The position numbers and the translations under genes are program-made. This document shows positions 53,332 through 64,000 of a stretch of DNA of 64,000 bases, one piece after another. The notes under the pieces are model-generated. The model was not told the DNA's origin. It was given only the letters and a program-made list of their open reading frames with translations, and did not search any database. Within the stretch, counting starts at the first letter, position 1. Each line of letters starts with the position of its first letter. This stretch comes from Fasciola hepatica (taxonomy: Eukaryota > Platyhelminthes > Trematoda > Plagiorchiida > Fasciolidae). The stretch spans positions 2,612,001 through 2,676,000 of the forward strand of contig CANUEZ040000202.1 of NCBI GenBank assembly GCA_948099385.1, written 5' to 3'.

Positions 53332-54104
53332 TGGTCGCTGGACCTATGTCGCTGGATTTGTGGTCAAATGGACATTTGGTGGCCAGACATTTGAATGATT
53401 GAAATACTCTGCGTTCATTTAAGTCTGTCAAATGTCTCAATCAGAAAGCAGCAAAAGTCCAGTCCTAAACCATTTTTCATGGGTTTTCAACCTGGAAATC
53501 TAGTACTACCAAAATTTCACCGTCTATAATGTTTCCATTTTCGTCCAAGCGAACCTGTTTCTCAAAATTAGCAACCACCTGGTTAAGAGAAGGCCAGTAA
53601 TGAATCCCGTTATGCCTGCCGCATGTAATCGTAAAATGAGTCATTATGTTCACATACTGAGGTGGTTGATTGGATCAAGTGTCTATCACCTCAAAAAGGA
53701 CAAAGGCTTGATTTGCAGATTCCCCATGGCACTGCCGTGGTAGACCACACTACCATTTTAGCTGAACTTAGTTTTAAGCATTTGCATTTAGGAATTACGA
53801 TTTGAAGCTTTTGTGAGGTCATATGGGTCAAAATTAGTGCATGTAATGTATTGAAATAACAACATAGTGCAAACCTTTTCGCTTACCGATTCGCCATCAG
53901 TGTTTGCCTCCATAGCTCTGGATTACCAGGTATTACCTATAACTCCCGAGAATGGCTAAGGACACGGACTACACCTAACCCGCTTTCTGACGGTGTGACA
54001 TTTGACAGACTTAAATCAATATAGCGTAAATAAATTAACCAAACGTCCTGTGACCAAATGCCCATTCGAACAAATGTCCGGCTACCATGCGCCCAGCGAC
54101 CAAT
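53332..54104. mobile_element. Non-autonomous DNA transposon-like element with about 105-bp terminal inverted repeats
   Basis: The left end (53332-53440) and the reverse complement of the right end (53990-54104) match over about 105 bases. Shared blocks are TTGGTCGCTGG, GGACATTT, TGGNCATTTGG and, at the inner edge, ATTTAAGTCTGTCAAATGTC (20 bases, near-perfect). Within each repeat the word GGACATTTGG recurs in variants. Total length is about 770 bases. No clear target-site duplication was found, so the superfamily is open. The interior has no full transposase; a 65-codon minus-strand open frame (53480-53674) with ordinary protein-like composition is present and might be a captured or residual coding piece. 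Confidence 0.75.
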
Positions 54105-54500
54105 GATTCGGGCACGATTGCTGGGTATTCATCGCAGTCGTCTTATCAACTGATGTTGGAAAAGTTCCAGATTTTCTCCACCTAATACGCAAAGATGATT
54201 GACAGCACCCGGCATATTCATTTCTCGGAATAAGAATGGTGGTTCGGGAAACTTTCAAGCGCATTACGCACATAAATCTTGATTCCGTAATGTCCTTGCT
54301 CTTAAACACCAGAACGATATCGTCATCAGTTGCCGAACTGAAGTTTAATAATTATGAAACAATAAATGTACCCTTCTCATAAAAAATTTATGAATTACTA
54401 AATGTTCGATTGTTGTTCATTTACTACCACCTTTGTTATATAGACTGAAAAAAATTCCGGCTATTCGGCTGACACAATTAAATCTGGGAACAACCGTCGG
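54105..54500. other. Unassigned sequence between the inverted-repeat element and a SINE head
   Basis: A 75-codon minus-strand frame (54082-54309) runs out of the right inverted repeat; another phase of the same stretch contains GGENLELFQHQLIRRL-like sequence that I cannot assign. No splice signals were convincing. Confidence 0.4.
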
Positions 54501-54562
54501 CTGGAGCAGGATTCGAACCCGGCACAGGGGGGTCTTCTGTTGCTCGTTTGACCACCACCAGT
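54501..54562 (-). repeat. tRNA-derived SINE head (minus strand)
   Basis: Read on the minus strand, an A-box-like TGGTGGTCAAACGAGC (about 54546-54561) is followed after about 25 bases by GGGTTCGAATCC (54510-54521), a perfect B box. These are the internal RNA polymerase III promoter elements of tRNAs and tRNA-derived SINEs. The A box is only partial and the arms do not fold into a convincing cloverleaf, so a functional tRNA is unlikely. The GC-rich block continues on the minus strand to about 54440, where a run of A residues on the plus strand (TTTTTT on the minus) could be the end of a SINE transcript. Confidence 0.5.
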
Positions 54563-57267
54563 CAACTTGAGGGTGGTCCATAGACCCTGTCACTGGTAAA
54601 ACTGCGCACTCAGGCAAGCCTAAACAGAGATCTTAGTAGGCTTCATGTCATCACAGGTCAAGGGCGAGCTTTCACCTGGAGCCAGAACGTCGGTGATAAA
54701 CTGTAGTCCCAAATAATATAATGGTGTTACGCTGGTTCAAAGTTGAAAGCACTGAATAATGATTCAGTTTTTTGAGTAATGAAACACATTTTAGACTGCG
54801 AGCATTGGAAAAACCCCATTGATACATTTACGAGACTATTCTTGAAGGATTTTCATTTCGTTTAGACAACGATCACTTCATCGGACGTAATTTATTGGAA
54901 CAGTATTAGTTACTAATATTGCAATCAAACAAATGATAGATGATGCTCTATTTGATTGGGTTTCCTATATCCATGGTTGAATTCCTTGTTTGTTATAACA
55001 TTACTCTAGGAAGGATAACACCCGGCAACTATTTCCCCCAAAAAACTGTCAACCCTGAAGAAACTGTGAAGTTTGAAGCCTTTTCTTTTGTTTCTGTAGA
55101 AAATGATCTCGAAACAACATATCAACTTATTTGATTTCATTTTTTCTTTAGTATAGCTTATCAATAAAAACAAGGACTAGAGCCCACTGAGTTTTCTGAG
55201 TAGCATTAATTATTGGTAAAAAAGGAGCGTAAAAAAACATTGCATAACTGAAGAGCAGTTTATGTAATACGTCGTTTGATTAGAAGATAATACAGAACAA
55301 AGTATGGTTGAAGCAGCAGAATAGACAAGCTGAGTAAATTTGTTTTAAAACAATTCATTGAAAAAATACAGACAATTGAATGGAAAACTGTGATAGGTTC
55401 TCGGAGTGAGAAGAAAGTTCGTACTTTTCCCTTCAGCCAGAAGGAGATTTTATGAGTAGAATAAACTCAACAAAAAGGAAAGTTTCAAACCAGGTTCATT
55501 TCCAAGTTCACGCCAAAATGTTCGTATTTATCTTCTCTACGAAAAGATGCGTCAATCTTACTATTGTTCGCTCTAGTGAAGTACTCGTGCATTATTTGCC
55601 AAACAGAACCCTGAGCATTTTTTCATTCAGTCATACAAATATAATTTCCTGCTGAGAATTTTAACATCTGGTGCAAGCGATAAACCTACCACTAAAATAA
55701 TCAGCCAATATTAGAGTGAAAAAGGTACTGTACTGTCGACTCACCGCAGCAAAATAATAGACGGACAGCCTGAGTGTCCTCCTCCGTTGTCATATTTAAT
55801 AAGCTGCACAGAATGCTGTAATCCTAGGAAAGAGAAATATACGAGGCCAACTGGAAACGGCGGTTATAAAATAATAAGAACATTTCGTCTTTTGCTAAAA
55901 AGTGCCATATCCACGGCTGAAAGCAAACCTTCAGTAATTATAAATGTTAGGAATATATTTTTTCTCGTCAGAGTAATAGGATAAAACTTTCGTGGAAGCC
56001 TACTACCGGTTTCGCGTTTGTCATGGCTCATCTGGTCTGTCTACGCGTTATCTCTGTACTTCAGCGAACCGTAGCAAAATCACCGTGTAACTCTAAAAAT
56101 GAACTCTTCGTCCATTCAAGAGCCTTGTGATTCAAATTGTGCTACAAAATTATGGATATTAATTATCAATTGTTAGATTATGAATGTTTCCATTTCGTAT
56201 AATTAGATAGTCTTCTGAAAAACTCATTGTACTCCACCGTAAGGTTTCGAACACTACAAAAGTGAAACATATTTATTTGATATGTGATTCAAGAATAGCC
56301 AAATTAAGAATGCGGCTTGTGGGTGGATAGAAAATTGTTGTTTCTTTTTCTGGTATACATATCTTTAAACACGTCGGTGGCCGATAATTATGAATGCGTG
56401 AATTGAACGAATTTGTCAAGCTACGTGCAAAATTGAGATAAAACTCTGAGAACAACGTTGAACTTTCTGATGATGAAGCATTAGGAAAGAACAAAGTAAA
56501 GTTATGTATCAAGAAACAACGTTTTCTACAGGCTACAAAATTGATCATAAAAACGATATATTATTCAATTTGTTGCAGTAGCCGCTTTGCTTATTTATAA
56601 CACATGTTCATATCCACGAAAAGGCATAACTTCCAATGCAGTTGTGCAAAATTTCCAATAACTTACCCAGGATATATAACATAGCACAGCATTATATTGA
56701 TTTGTGAACAAACTCTGAGTCATGTCTGTATAGCGAGCAGCTGATCAACGGGCCCACAAACTGCACCTTCACTCCATATCACTCATTCATTGTATAGCGT
56801 ATTTAGTTTTATTGACCTTGATAGGGAGCTCATGTGTTGGTGATGACTGTGTTTCATTTCAGAAATGCAACCAACCTCAGATTAGCCGAAAGGTCGATGT
56901 ACTAGAGAGCTCGCTGTGTGTTTGATGTTTTTAAGGTTATTTTTATGATGCATTTATATAATGTGAAGTTCAGAATGGATTTTCCACGGGGGTTACCGTA
57001 ATGACGATGAAGACACACGTACCTTCAGAACTGTAATATGTTACGGTTTTTACATTTTGCTATCGTCGGACACCTGACAATCCGAGAACCATATCGTGGC
57101 AACCGAGATATCTTGATGGCTTCTAGTCATAAGTCCCCACAGCCGTATGATGTAGCAGCTTATACTGTTAGCTGCCATTATGGAATACCAAAATGGCCAC
57201 CGAGAAAGATGTATTGTACTGAAGAAAATCCCATTGGTCTGTTCCAATCCAAACGCCCAACTCATTG
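54563..57267. other. Unassigned AT-rich sequence
   Basis: Frames are of chance length only (up to 91 codons at 56273-56548, minus). No splice-flanked frame, repeat or tRNA-like signal was recognised before the SINE pair. Confidence 0.5.
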
Positions 57268-57340
57268 AGGCGAAAACGAACCGGCCACATTCCGCTTTCA
57301 GGGTGGATGCTCTACCAGCTGAAATATCGCAGTACGACCA
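57268..57340 (-). repeat. tRNA-derived SINE head, minus-strand member of a head-to-head pair
   Basis: On the minus strand TATTTCAGCTGGTAGAGCA (around 57308-57326) resembles the tRNA A box TAGCTCAGCTGG, and GGTTCGTTTTC (57272-57282) is a worn B box about 33 bases on. The start GGTCGTACTGCGATA matches GGCCGTACCGAGATA of the plus-strand copy at 57422, so both belong to one family. Its body may extend on the minus strand to about 57040. A 147-codon minus-strand frame (57050-57493) across both copies is most likely incidental. Confidence 0.6.
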
Positions 57341-57421
57341 GTTGGGTTTCAACAACGCAAATGAATATCCAATGCGGTTCACACATCGCCGGATATTCCC
57401 TTGAGTTATCAGTATCCGACC

Positions 57422-57495
57422 GGCCGTACCGAGATAGCTCAGCCGGTAGAGAGTCTGTTCGGTAAGCTGTAGCCAGGGGGTTTTCGCTCGCAACC
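57422..57495 (+). repeat. tRNA-derived SINE head, plus-strand member of a head-to-head pair
   Basis: TAGCTCAGCCGG at 57435-57446 matches the A-box consensus TRGCNNAGYNGG at every position. A degenerate B box, GGTTTTCGCTC, lies at 57479-57489, the spacing expected in a tRNA. The 5' start GGCCGTACCGAGATA is shared with the inverted copy about 80 bases upstream. Because the B box is damaged and no clean cloverleaf forms, this is a SINE head rather than a working tRNA gene. I could not place the 3' end of its tail. Confidence 0.65.
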
Positions 57496-57998
57496 TAGGA
57501 CTATTTACATAAGAAAAACACAGGTGAATTTTCCACCAATGAGGATTTGGTCTCCAGATTTTGTATCATTTTATAAAAAGTATGAGTCTTTTTAAATTGT
57601 TCTGCTATATTTGTCTGAGCAAAGTGCTTGAGGAAAGATAACGAATTTAGAAAACCTGTTGCTTTTGCGCGTTTCTCCGATCGTCTCATGAGTGAAGAAA
57701 CTTAGAATATTAGTTTCGCATTATCTTTGATCAAATAATCTATCTTCATATTGGTCAAGCTGTTTTTGGTTTATTAACCATTTCTGAATTATGAAGCGAT
57801 TCATGGGCCACCAGTCGAAAAGTTCTAGTGCAACTCACATGGTCCGGGATTACCATCAGGCCGGGTTCTCCGCCGCACCTTAGTTTACATTGTGATAAAA
57901 ACTTTTCAAAGACTTCGTCTGGTGTCGAAATTGGCCGGGCCACTTTGAGGCAAATCTGAAATCGATCAAACAAATGGTGATCTTCTAGGCAATTTTCC
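57496..57998. other. Unassigned sequence between the SINE pair and the ribozyme-like motif
   Basis: A 113-codon minus-strand frame (57755-58096) covers part of this interval and runs through the hammerhead-like motif. Around 57840-57960 the DNA is GC-richer than its flanks, consistent with a repeat. The translation matches no family I know. Together with the motif at 57999-58055 this may be one dispersed repeat. Confidence 0.4.
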
Positions 57999-58055
57999 GT
58001 CTCTTGCTCGACGAAACATGTTTTCCGAGGATTCGTCATCAGGTGACAAAAGACA
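57999..58055 (-). ncRNA. Candidate hammerhead-ribozyme-like motif
   Basis: Read on the minus strand the sequence has the conserved core in order: CTGATGA (58042-58036), a three-pair helix II CGA/TCG with loop ATCC (58035-58026), then GAAA (58025-58022). Flanking arms GTCTTTTGTCAC (5' side) and GTCGAGCAAGAGAC (3' side) can pair over 12 base pairs with two single-base bulges, as a helix I would. Helix III is the weak point: AACATGTTTC is nearly self-complementary but, folded on itself, gives only two or three pairs, and the cleavage triplet (TTC) is inferred from where helix I starts. Hammerheads with tiny helix III are known from repeats and Penelope-like retroelements, and schistosome satellite DNA carries one. 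It could be chance. Confidence 0.35.
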
Positions 58056-61000
58056 ACATTGACAAGTACCACTTGATTGAATGTGAGTCGCCACATATCC
58101 CATTAATGCTCCTACTAAACGCTACGGTTTATAAGCATACTATTTACCTGAACGTCTTATTTAGCTCCACAAAAATGACATATTGATTGGTTCAAATGGT
58201 CTCGTTAATCATTGGATAAGGGCTGCTCCTAACTAAGCGTAAGCCCATTGGACTGGAGCAGTTTTGTGATAACTGAACCAGAAAATGCTTGACGTAGTGT
58301 TGAACTTTACCTTGGTAATTGAATAAAAGTTCGTGGATAATCGTGTTTCACCTGTGTTGTGCAAATTTAATTTTTAAACGAACGATATGCATAGAAATAC
58401 GTCAAAATACCATTATTTCCTAATAAGGGAAACATATGAGAAACAAAGTGACTATAGAGTAATGCTAACGACAATACTGGTGGCACTTCTCTTTCACGAA
58501 GCTGGACGAAAGCGCAGTCTGTCACTTTGAAGACGACTCACGTGGCAAGGGTTCCTAATGATTAGACGAACCTTCAAAATGAGAAATGTGGTGTTGTATC
58601 TGGACGATAGAACATCATTTTCCCGGAAGCTCACGACAGGCTTCTCGACTGCTTCCACTCAATATGTATGCGTGCCAGAAACTGTTCTGTCCGAACTTCT
58701 ACACACTTGAACACTGCACCGTTAGTGTACAGCTGGATTCTCATTTGATTCGAACGGTAACAACGGCAAAGCCGATAGTGTGCTTTCGGGAGAATTTTGT
58801 TCTGTCACCCAGATACAGTACCATAATACTTATTTCGAAAATCTGTACTTAGGAATATGTATCCACGTTGTGAACGTTAACCACGAGAACCGACGATATA
58901 ACTGCAAGAGTTCACGCGTGATTCAAACCATGGACTCTTTGTCAGTGCAAGCTCCATTCCATTCAAATGAGTTTACAGCTGTATTTCTAGTTCACTTATA
59001 TTATTTGTCCAGAGTATGTGCAAGTCAGCTGTCACAACATAATTACTAAACAGAGTGAGTGAACTCACTGAACGAGTACTGGTAATATCTCACCAAGTGT
59101 GGAACACAAACAATTTGAACTGGAATCATACGTGTAGATACAACACGGTATTGTTGTTCAAATAACATAATCAGACTACCGTGTCGAGAAAAAGATGCGC
59201 AAGTACTGATGAACATCATAACGTCTTGTTCTGCCAGTGTTCGATCAAATAATAAAGAGAATTTGTTGAGGATCTGAGCATCTCCACATTCCGTTATATT
59301 TCGTCCTGAACACATAACTGTCCAGTTTCTAAGGAACTGACCGTTAGATGATGCAGAAAGTAACGTGATTCACCGCTTTTATGAGAAAACCTCAGGTCAA
59401 AAACCGAAAAAATTATACATGCTAAATTTCACCCTAATTTCACAATTTTTGTTGAACAACTTATCGTTTCCTGTGAATATTGCCTGTAAACCCTCGCGAA
59501 TCAATAAATCAACATAGACTCCAAGATCTAATGAAGGTCCGCCCAAAGGTTCACGCAATTACAATCTGATGAATCAGATACAGCACACTTCAGATGATGT
59601 GTCTGAACAATGTAAGCTTGGGTGGATCCGTTACTTTTTCCTCACCACAAACGGACAATGATATTTGCTAAAGCACAAACTGAGAAATGGATCTGTTGTA
59701 TAACAGATAAGATGTCCGACAATATGGCTGTATCTGGTCAAATGAGGAAAAACCTGTGTACATTCTCCCTAACAAAGTATTTCTGCATGTGCCTGATTGG
59801 TGATTAAGCCGCTGATAAAGATGAAGGAAATTCCGAAAACGATTAATAAGAAAAATATCTGGGGAAAAATATTCCCAAAACCATTTTTCAATCTGTCGTA
59901 ATACTTGTTTCCATAGTTATGTGGATCGGAGGAAGTAAACTTGCAATTATTTTGTTTGCTTTACACAGCCTGAAATTATACAAAAATAAGCATGATGTTG
60001 TGAAAATCGACGTTGGAAATCGTGGTACTTAGTGACTGGCAACAATTGACCCAAATTCTCGGCAGATATTGGAATTGAAAGAATCGTCGAACATACAAAA
60101 AGTTTGCGAACATTTTTCTGAAAACTCAAACATTTTCAATTTCCGATCGATTTTTCCTCGCTCGTGTACAGCTGTCTAGAAAGAGGGTAACCAACCTTTC
60201 AACCGGAAAGCGCGTTTCACATGAAGTATGTCGAACAGATGCCGATTGACCCGTTGAATATCTATGGATCCAAACAGAGAAACGGCGGATTGTTGGTCAG
60301 TATTCTCTTGGTGCCATCCAAAGGCCTGGACGACTGGAAGCTGGCATTTGCGCATGTTTTGAATCAATGTAACATTTTCAGTCAGAAATGAAAAATGAAA
60401 ATGTCGTTGACAATAGAGTTCCACAGTATACCTATTTTAGAATATAGCTACTATCCCAGTGAAACTAGAAACAATAGATTTATACTTATAAAATCATTCA
60501 TCTACATTGCTATTTCGGAAAAGTACACTTGCATTACTTCTGATACAAACTGTTGTTTCTTTTAGAGGTATTTTGAAAACACCTTGTTAGGTAGGACACT
60601 TAAGAGTTGTGTTGCTCTGAACACGAAAAGTGGGTGCGTGTTTCCCCGGGAGAATCTCAGCGCGGCCTTCTTATCGCAAAATACATCATAACACCCGTTG
60701 TCATGGAAACAACGTTTACCGATGCTCGCAAATTGTACGGGCAATAACTGCTTCTTTGTAAATTTAAATATAAAATGGAAGACTACATTCTTACGTCCAG
60801 TTTTTCACAGTTCCACCATAGGCATCAGGGCGAGTTATATATTTTTATCTAACTCTTCTTTTGCGAATAGACTGTGATAAATCCAAAGAATTGTGTGAAA
60901 AACAAAATATATTTATGCTGATTCGAAAGCGACCTACGAATGGTGCACATATTTTGTACATTCAAAAAAAGAAGGCTTTCGTGTAAAACCGTGAAACAGC

Positions 61001-61827
61001 TAGAAATAACAAATTTAGCACAAAATATATCTGAGGGGAGGGGGGGGCGTAGATAATAGTAGAGCAACATATGAGTTCTGATAAGAGCATGGTAACTTAT
61101 GATAGAATTAAGTTTGTCTGTACATACTGCTCAGTTTTTGAATAATAGCAAAGGGATGGAGTTGTCGAGACCAAAATGACTGATAATAGGTTTGACTAGT
61201 TAATCTACATTTACAAAGCAACTTGCACAAAACTGATGAACATCAGGGAAAACATTAATGCAATGATGCAGTAATGTAAGTTTGATTGTCTCTTATGAGC
61301 AGAAAAGGTTCATCTATTTCCAAGCTTGTCAACAGTATATTGTTAGGGGGATTTGATAGATTATATTTAGGCATCAAAACAACAAGTCACACTTCAAAAT
61401 CAGATGTCAAGCATGATAGTTCGTTCAGAAACTGCTGAAAATCTGATGGCGAACTTTTCCAGTGTGAGGTTAGCGGGATAAAGGCAGTTCGAAGAGGTCA
61501 AATGTGAATAAATTAGTGAAAAGCAACAAAGAAGCAACTACTGAATCACGATCAATAATCTGCCATAGAATTAACTTTGCAGAAGACGTGTCTTGAATAA
61601 CTTCAAGTTGATTTCCGGTAGAATCCGGGATATTGGCGATCGTAACTGAGGATCGTGACTTCTCAGATGTGTTCGCATTAATCGCATCCAACGGTTTTCG
61701 AGTCTTCATGTGATACATGACATCCATGGGCCGATTTCAGTCGGCCCAAACAGGCTCCGTCCTCAGTAATTCCCGTTATATAAAGTACATCACAGTCGGC
61801 GTGGAGTTGTAATCCTGAAACCAGACT

Positions 61828-61831
<4 letters not shown>
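58056..61831. other. Unassigned sequence with possible minus-strand exons
   Basis: Minus-strand frames of 60-90 codons are frequent (59046-59315, 59947-60129, 60176-60424, 60562-60744, 61470-61727) but I could not link them through consistent splice sites or to a protein family. One frame without its own start codon (59772-59960) includes a hydrophobic segment and is listed as a lead below. No repeat or RNA gene was recognised. Confidence 0.4.

Positions 61832-61900
<69 letters not shown>
61832..61900. repeat. TA microsatellite
   Basis: A TA dinucleotide run of 69 bases with one AC interruption near 61861. It creates an Ile-Tyr repeat in the overlapping 70-codon minus-strand frame (61790-62002), which should not be read as a gene. 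Confidence 0.97.
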
Positions 61901-61902
<2 letters not shown>

Positions 61903-64000
61903 TTAGGTGATGATTTTCCGATGATTCGACTGAATTTCCCTCACTCGTTCGGCTACAATTGTTGCAGTAGTCTGAATTAGGAAAATCCACCAGATAGCCC
62001 ATAATACCAAGCTCAAGTGGCTGTCAAGGTAAATATTTATTGCGGCATTCATAATAACCTATTAGTTTACCCAACTTTTCTCCACGACAAGTCAAATGAA
62101 TCTGTAATACTGGAAATGCTAAAAGGATTCAGTGGCAGCATTTCGTATTGACTATCTTATCAAGCACTTGTTCCCGCAGGATGGGATGCCGCTTACTTTT
62201 TTCAATGAAAAGGTTGTCAGATGGAGTGGGACCACCCAGCTTCACTCGGATTGGAGTGACGTTCATCGTAATCCAATTGGTTTCTAGATTTGTCAACATA
62301 AGACATTTCTTCTGGGATAGTGAATGAGGGAATTTATATTACCCTAGACAGGAAACAAAAATGATCCTATTAAAGAGTAGCATTACATGATTTTTCGGAA
62401 TTTTATTCACCGTGCCTTTATTAGGGAGAAATATTGGACACTGCTATTCAGCTGTTGTTGTTGCTTCCAAAGGGGTGAATGAAGATCTGAAATGGTTCAG
62501 ATGGACCTTTAACGGTAGAAAAACTTGACCTGAAGATTGTATCAGCAGAAGAACAGTGCAGACAAGAACTACCAATGAATACTGGTAGAATTATCAATAC
62601 ATTCGGAAATTCGATAGACTTGATCTTCCTTCTCCTCTTTAGTATCTGCATGATGTACTTCATGAAACCGTCAAATAGTTTAGGTTTGAACAAACACACA
62701 GACAAGAGAGCAGCTTGAAATGTCAAATCGCTTCTGTTCACTTTTTGTAAAAATTTGGTCTTGTGCTACTAATATCCGCATAATTATGGCGACCACAACC
62801 AGTTTGATAATGCAATCTCCGCTTGGTGTTTCCATGCTTGTTAGCGCACTGTTCGAGTGCCATTGCATAATATGGGAAGTACGGAAGTTGAAGACAACTA
62901 TGGACAAAATGTCATAAGACCATCCTTCGGAAATTCGTCCCCAGTCCCAAAGTCGCTTCCCGCAATTTGCCCAGTTTAATTGTCCCACTAAGCACAACTT
63001 TGTACAAAGGAACATTTCATCAGAAAATCTCATCCCCGGATGCATGTTATTCACAAAGATATCATTGTTGTTTAACCATTGCTCGAAAAAAACAACGTTT
63101 GTCGCATTCATTGATTTGTATTCTGGATTGGATCATTACCTGTGGAGGATAATAATCCGTTATTAGCTTTCAGATGCTCGTAGATAACCGTTTCTGGAAA
63201 TCCTATTTCTGTGGCCATTCTGCAGCATTTAAGGGACACAGAAGAATACGCTTTTCGGAACATGACTTTATTCGGCATATATGCACGTAATTAATTGCTT
63301 CCATTTGATTATGTCTGATTCAGTGAAATTATGTTCCTAACGTTTGCGTCTTGTGTTCTTCGGGAATAAGCTCTACCCTAGGAGTGCGATTTCTTATCCT
63401 TGTTAACGGTAATGTCAGCAGTAGTTACATTTTCCAAAAGAAATATGTTCTTCTGGTATTTATAGGTATTTCGCTGCAAAAGGCCGACAACCTAAAGAGA
63501 TTATTTGTTACCCAAAGGACTTCTGGCAACAGAACTACAAAAATAATAAAGAGCGAGATAACACATGGAACACAAAGCGCTTGAATGTTTTCGAATGGAG
63601 TGGAATTTGAGACGAGATAGATAGAGGGATATACGATTTTTTACTGCAAATGTGGCTTACATGTGGTGACCAGGTAATGTTTTGAACCAACAGTACAAGA
63701 AGATACTTAACTGAATAACAACTATTCAGTTGTTTCCCGTTATTTGATCCTGGTGTGCCAGGGTCAGTGAACTCGGAGTACTTCCGCTTCTCAAAAGACA
63801 GATTGAATGATTAGCCGAAATCTGTGTAGCACACAAATAAAGAAGCTGTTCAATGCCGTTTTGAAATGTAAGAAGAGAGGAGTCGTAAATATGGTGAGCT
63901 AAGAATGACATTGTCTAGGCATTCGATAAGACAGCTTTTGACAGGGATGAGGATGGAAGGCACATAGGCTAAAAATACAAAATATAATAATATGGCACCA
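61901..64000. other. Unassigned sequence to the window end
   Basis: The longest frames are on the minus strand: 62680-63111 (143 codons, one hydrophobic segment near residues 100-112) and 62448-62741 (97 codons, overlapping it in another phase). Neither matches a family I can name, and frames of this length are expected a few times per window by chance. No repeats or RNA signals were seen. Confidence 0.45.

Noticed and set aside
57050..57493. 147-codon minus-strand frame
   Set aside because: It reads through both SINE heads in opposite orientation, so it is incidental.
61470..63111. Series of minus-strand frames that could be exons of a multi-pass transporter (ABCA-like)
   Set aside because: I looked for Walker A, signature and Walker B motifs and for consistent splice phases and found none. 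Frame lengths are within chance.

Overview
The window looks like gene-poor, repeat-laden DNA from an animal nuclear genome, most probably a flatworm and perhaps a digenean trematode. It is moderately AT-rich and CpG does not look depleted by eye. There are no bacterial-style packed genes. The only protein similarities I recognise are broken retrotransposons. The endonuclease and reverse transcriptase reading frames at 39.4-45.6 kb resemble the RTE-type LINEs I know from trematode genomes. The species assignment is inference; no database was used.

Layout. From 1 to 5 kb there is nothing recognisable except a (TA)22 microsatellite at 4.7 kb. From 5.08 to 18.87 kb lies a large inverted duplication: two arms of about 3.63 kb (5084-8715 and 15229-18865) in opposite orientation around a 6.5-kb unique spacer. 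Arm similarity is uneven, with near-identical blocks next to blocks at roughly 85-95 percent. From 19.3 to 27.9 kb there is a GC-rich repeat-like island, a faint Ty3/Gypsy-like reverse transcriptase fragment, an RTE-type reverse transcriptase fragment, and a pair of direct repeats enclosing an unassigned 144-codon frame. From 27.9 to 39.4 kb there is only a TA microsatellite and featureless sequence.

From 39.4 to 47.2 kb three dead retroelements follow one another on the plus strand: an almost full-length RTE-type LINE (A), a 5'-truncated second LINE (B), and an LTR-retrotransposon gag/protease remnant. From 47.2 to 64 kb the sequence is mostly unassigned. It holds a 770-bp element with terminal inverted repeats, three tRNA-like SINE heads (two of them head to head), a hammerhead-ribozyme-like motif, and a TA microsatellite.

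I found no host gene I would call with confidence. Many open frames are 60-190 codons long, close to what chance gives at this base composition. Two minus-strand frames with a membrane-like segment or good splice signals are listed as leads only. The strongest observations for follow-up are the patchy inverted duplication and the hammerhead-like motif.
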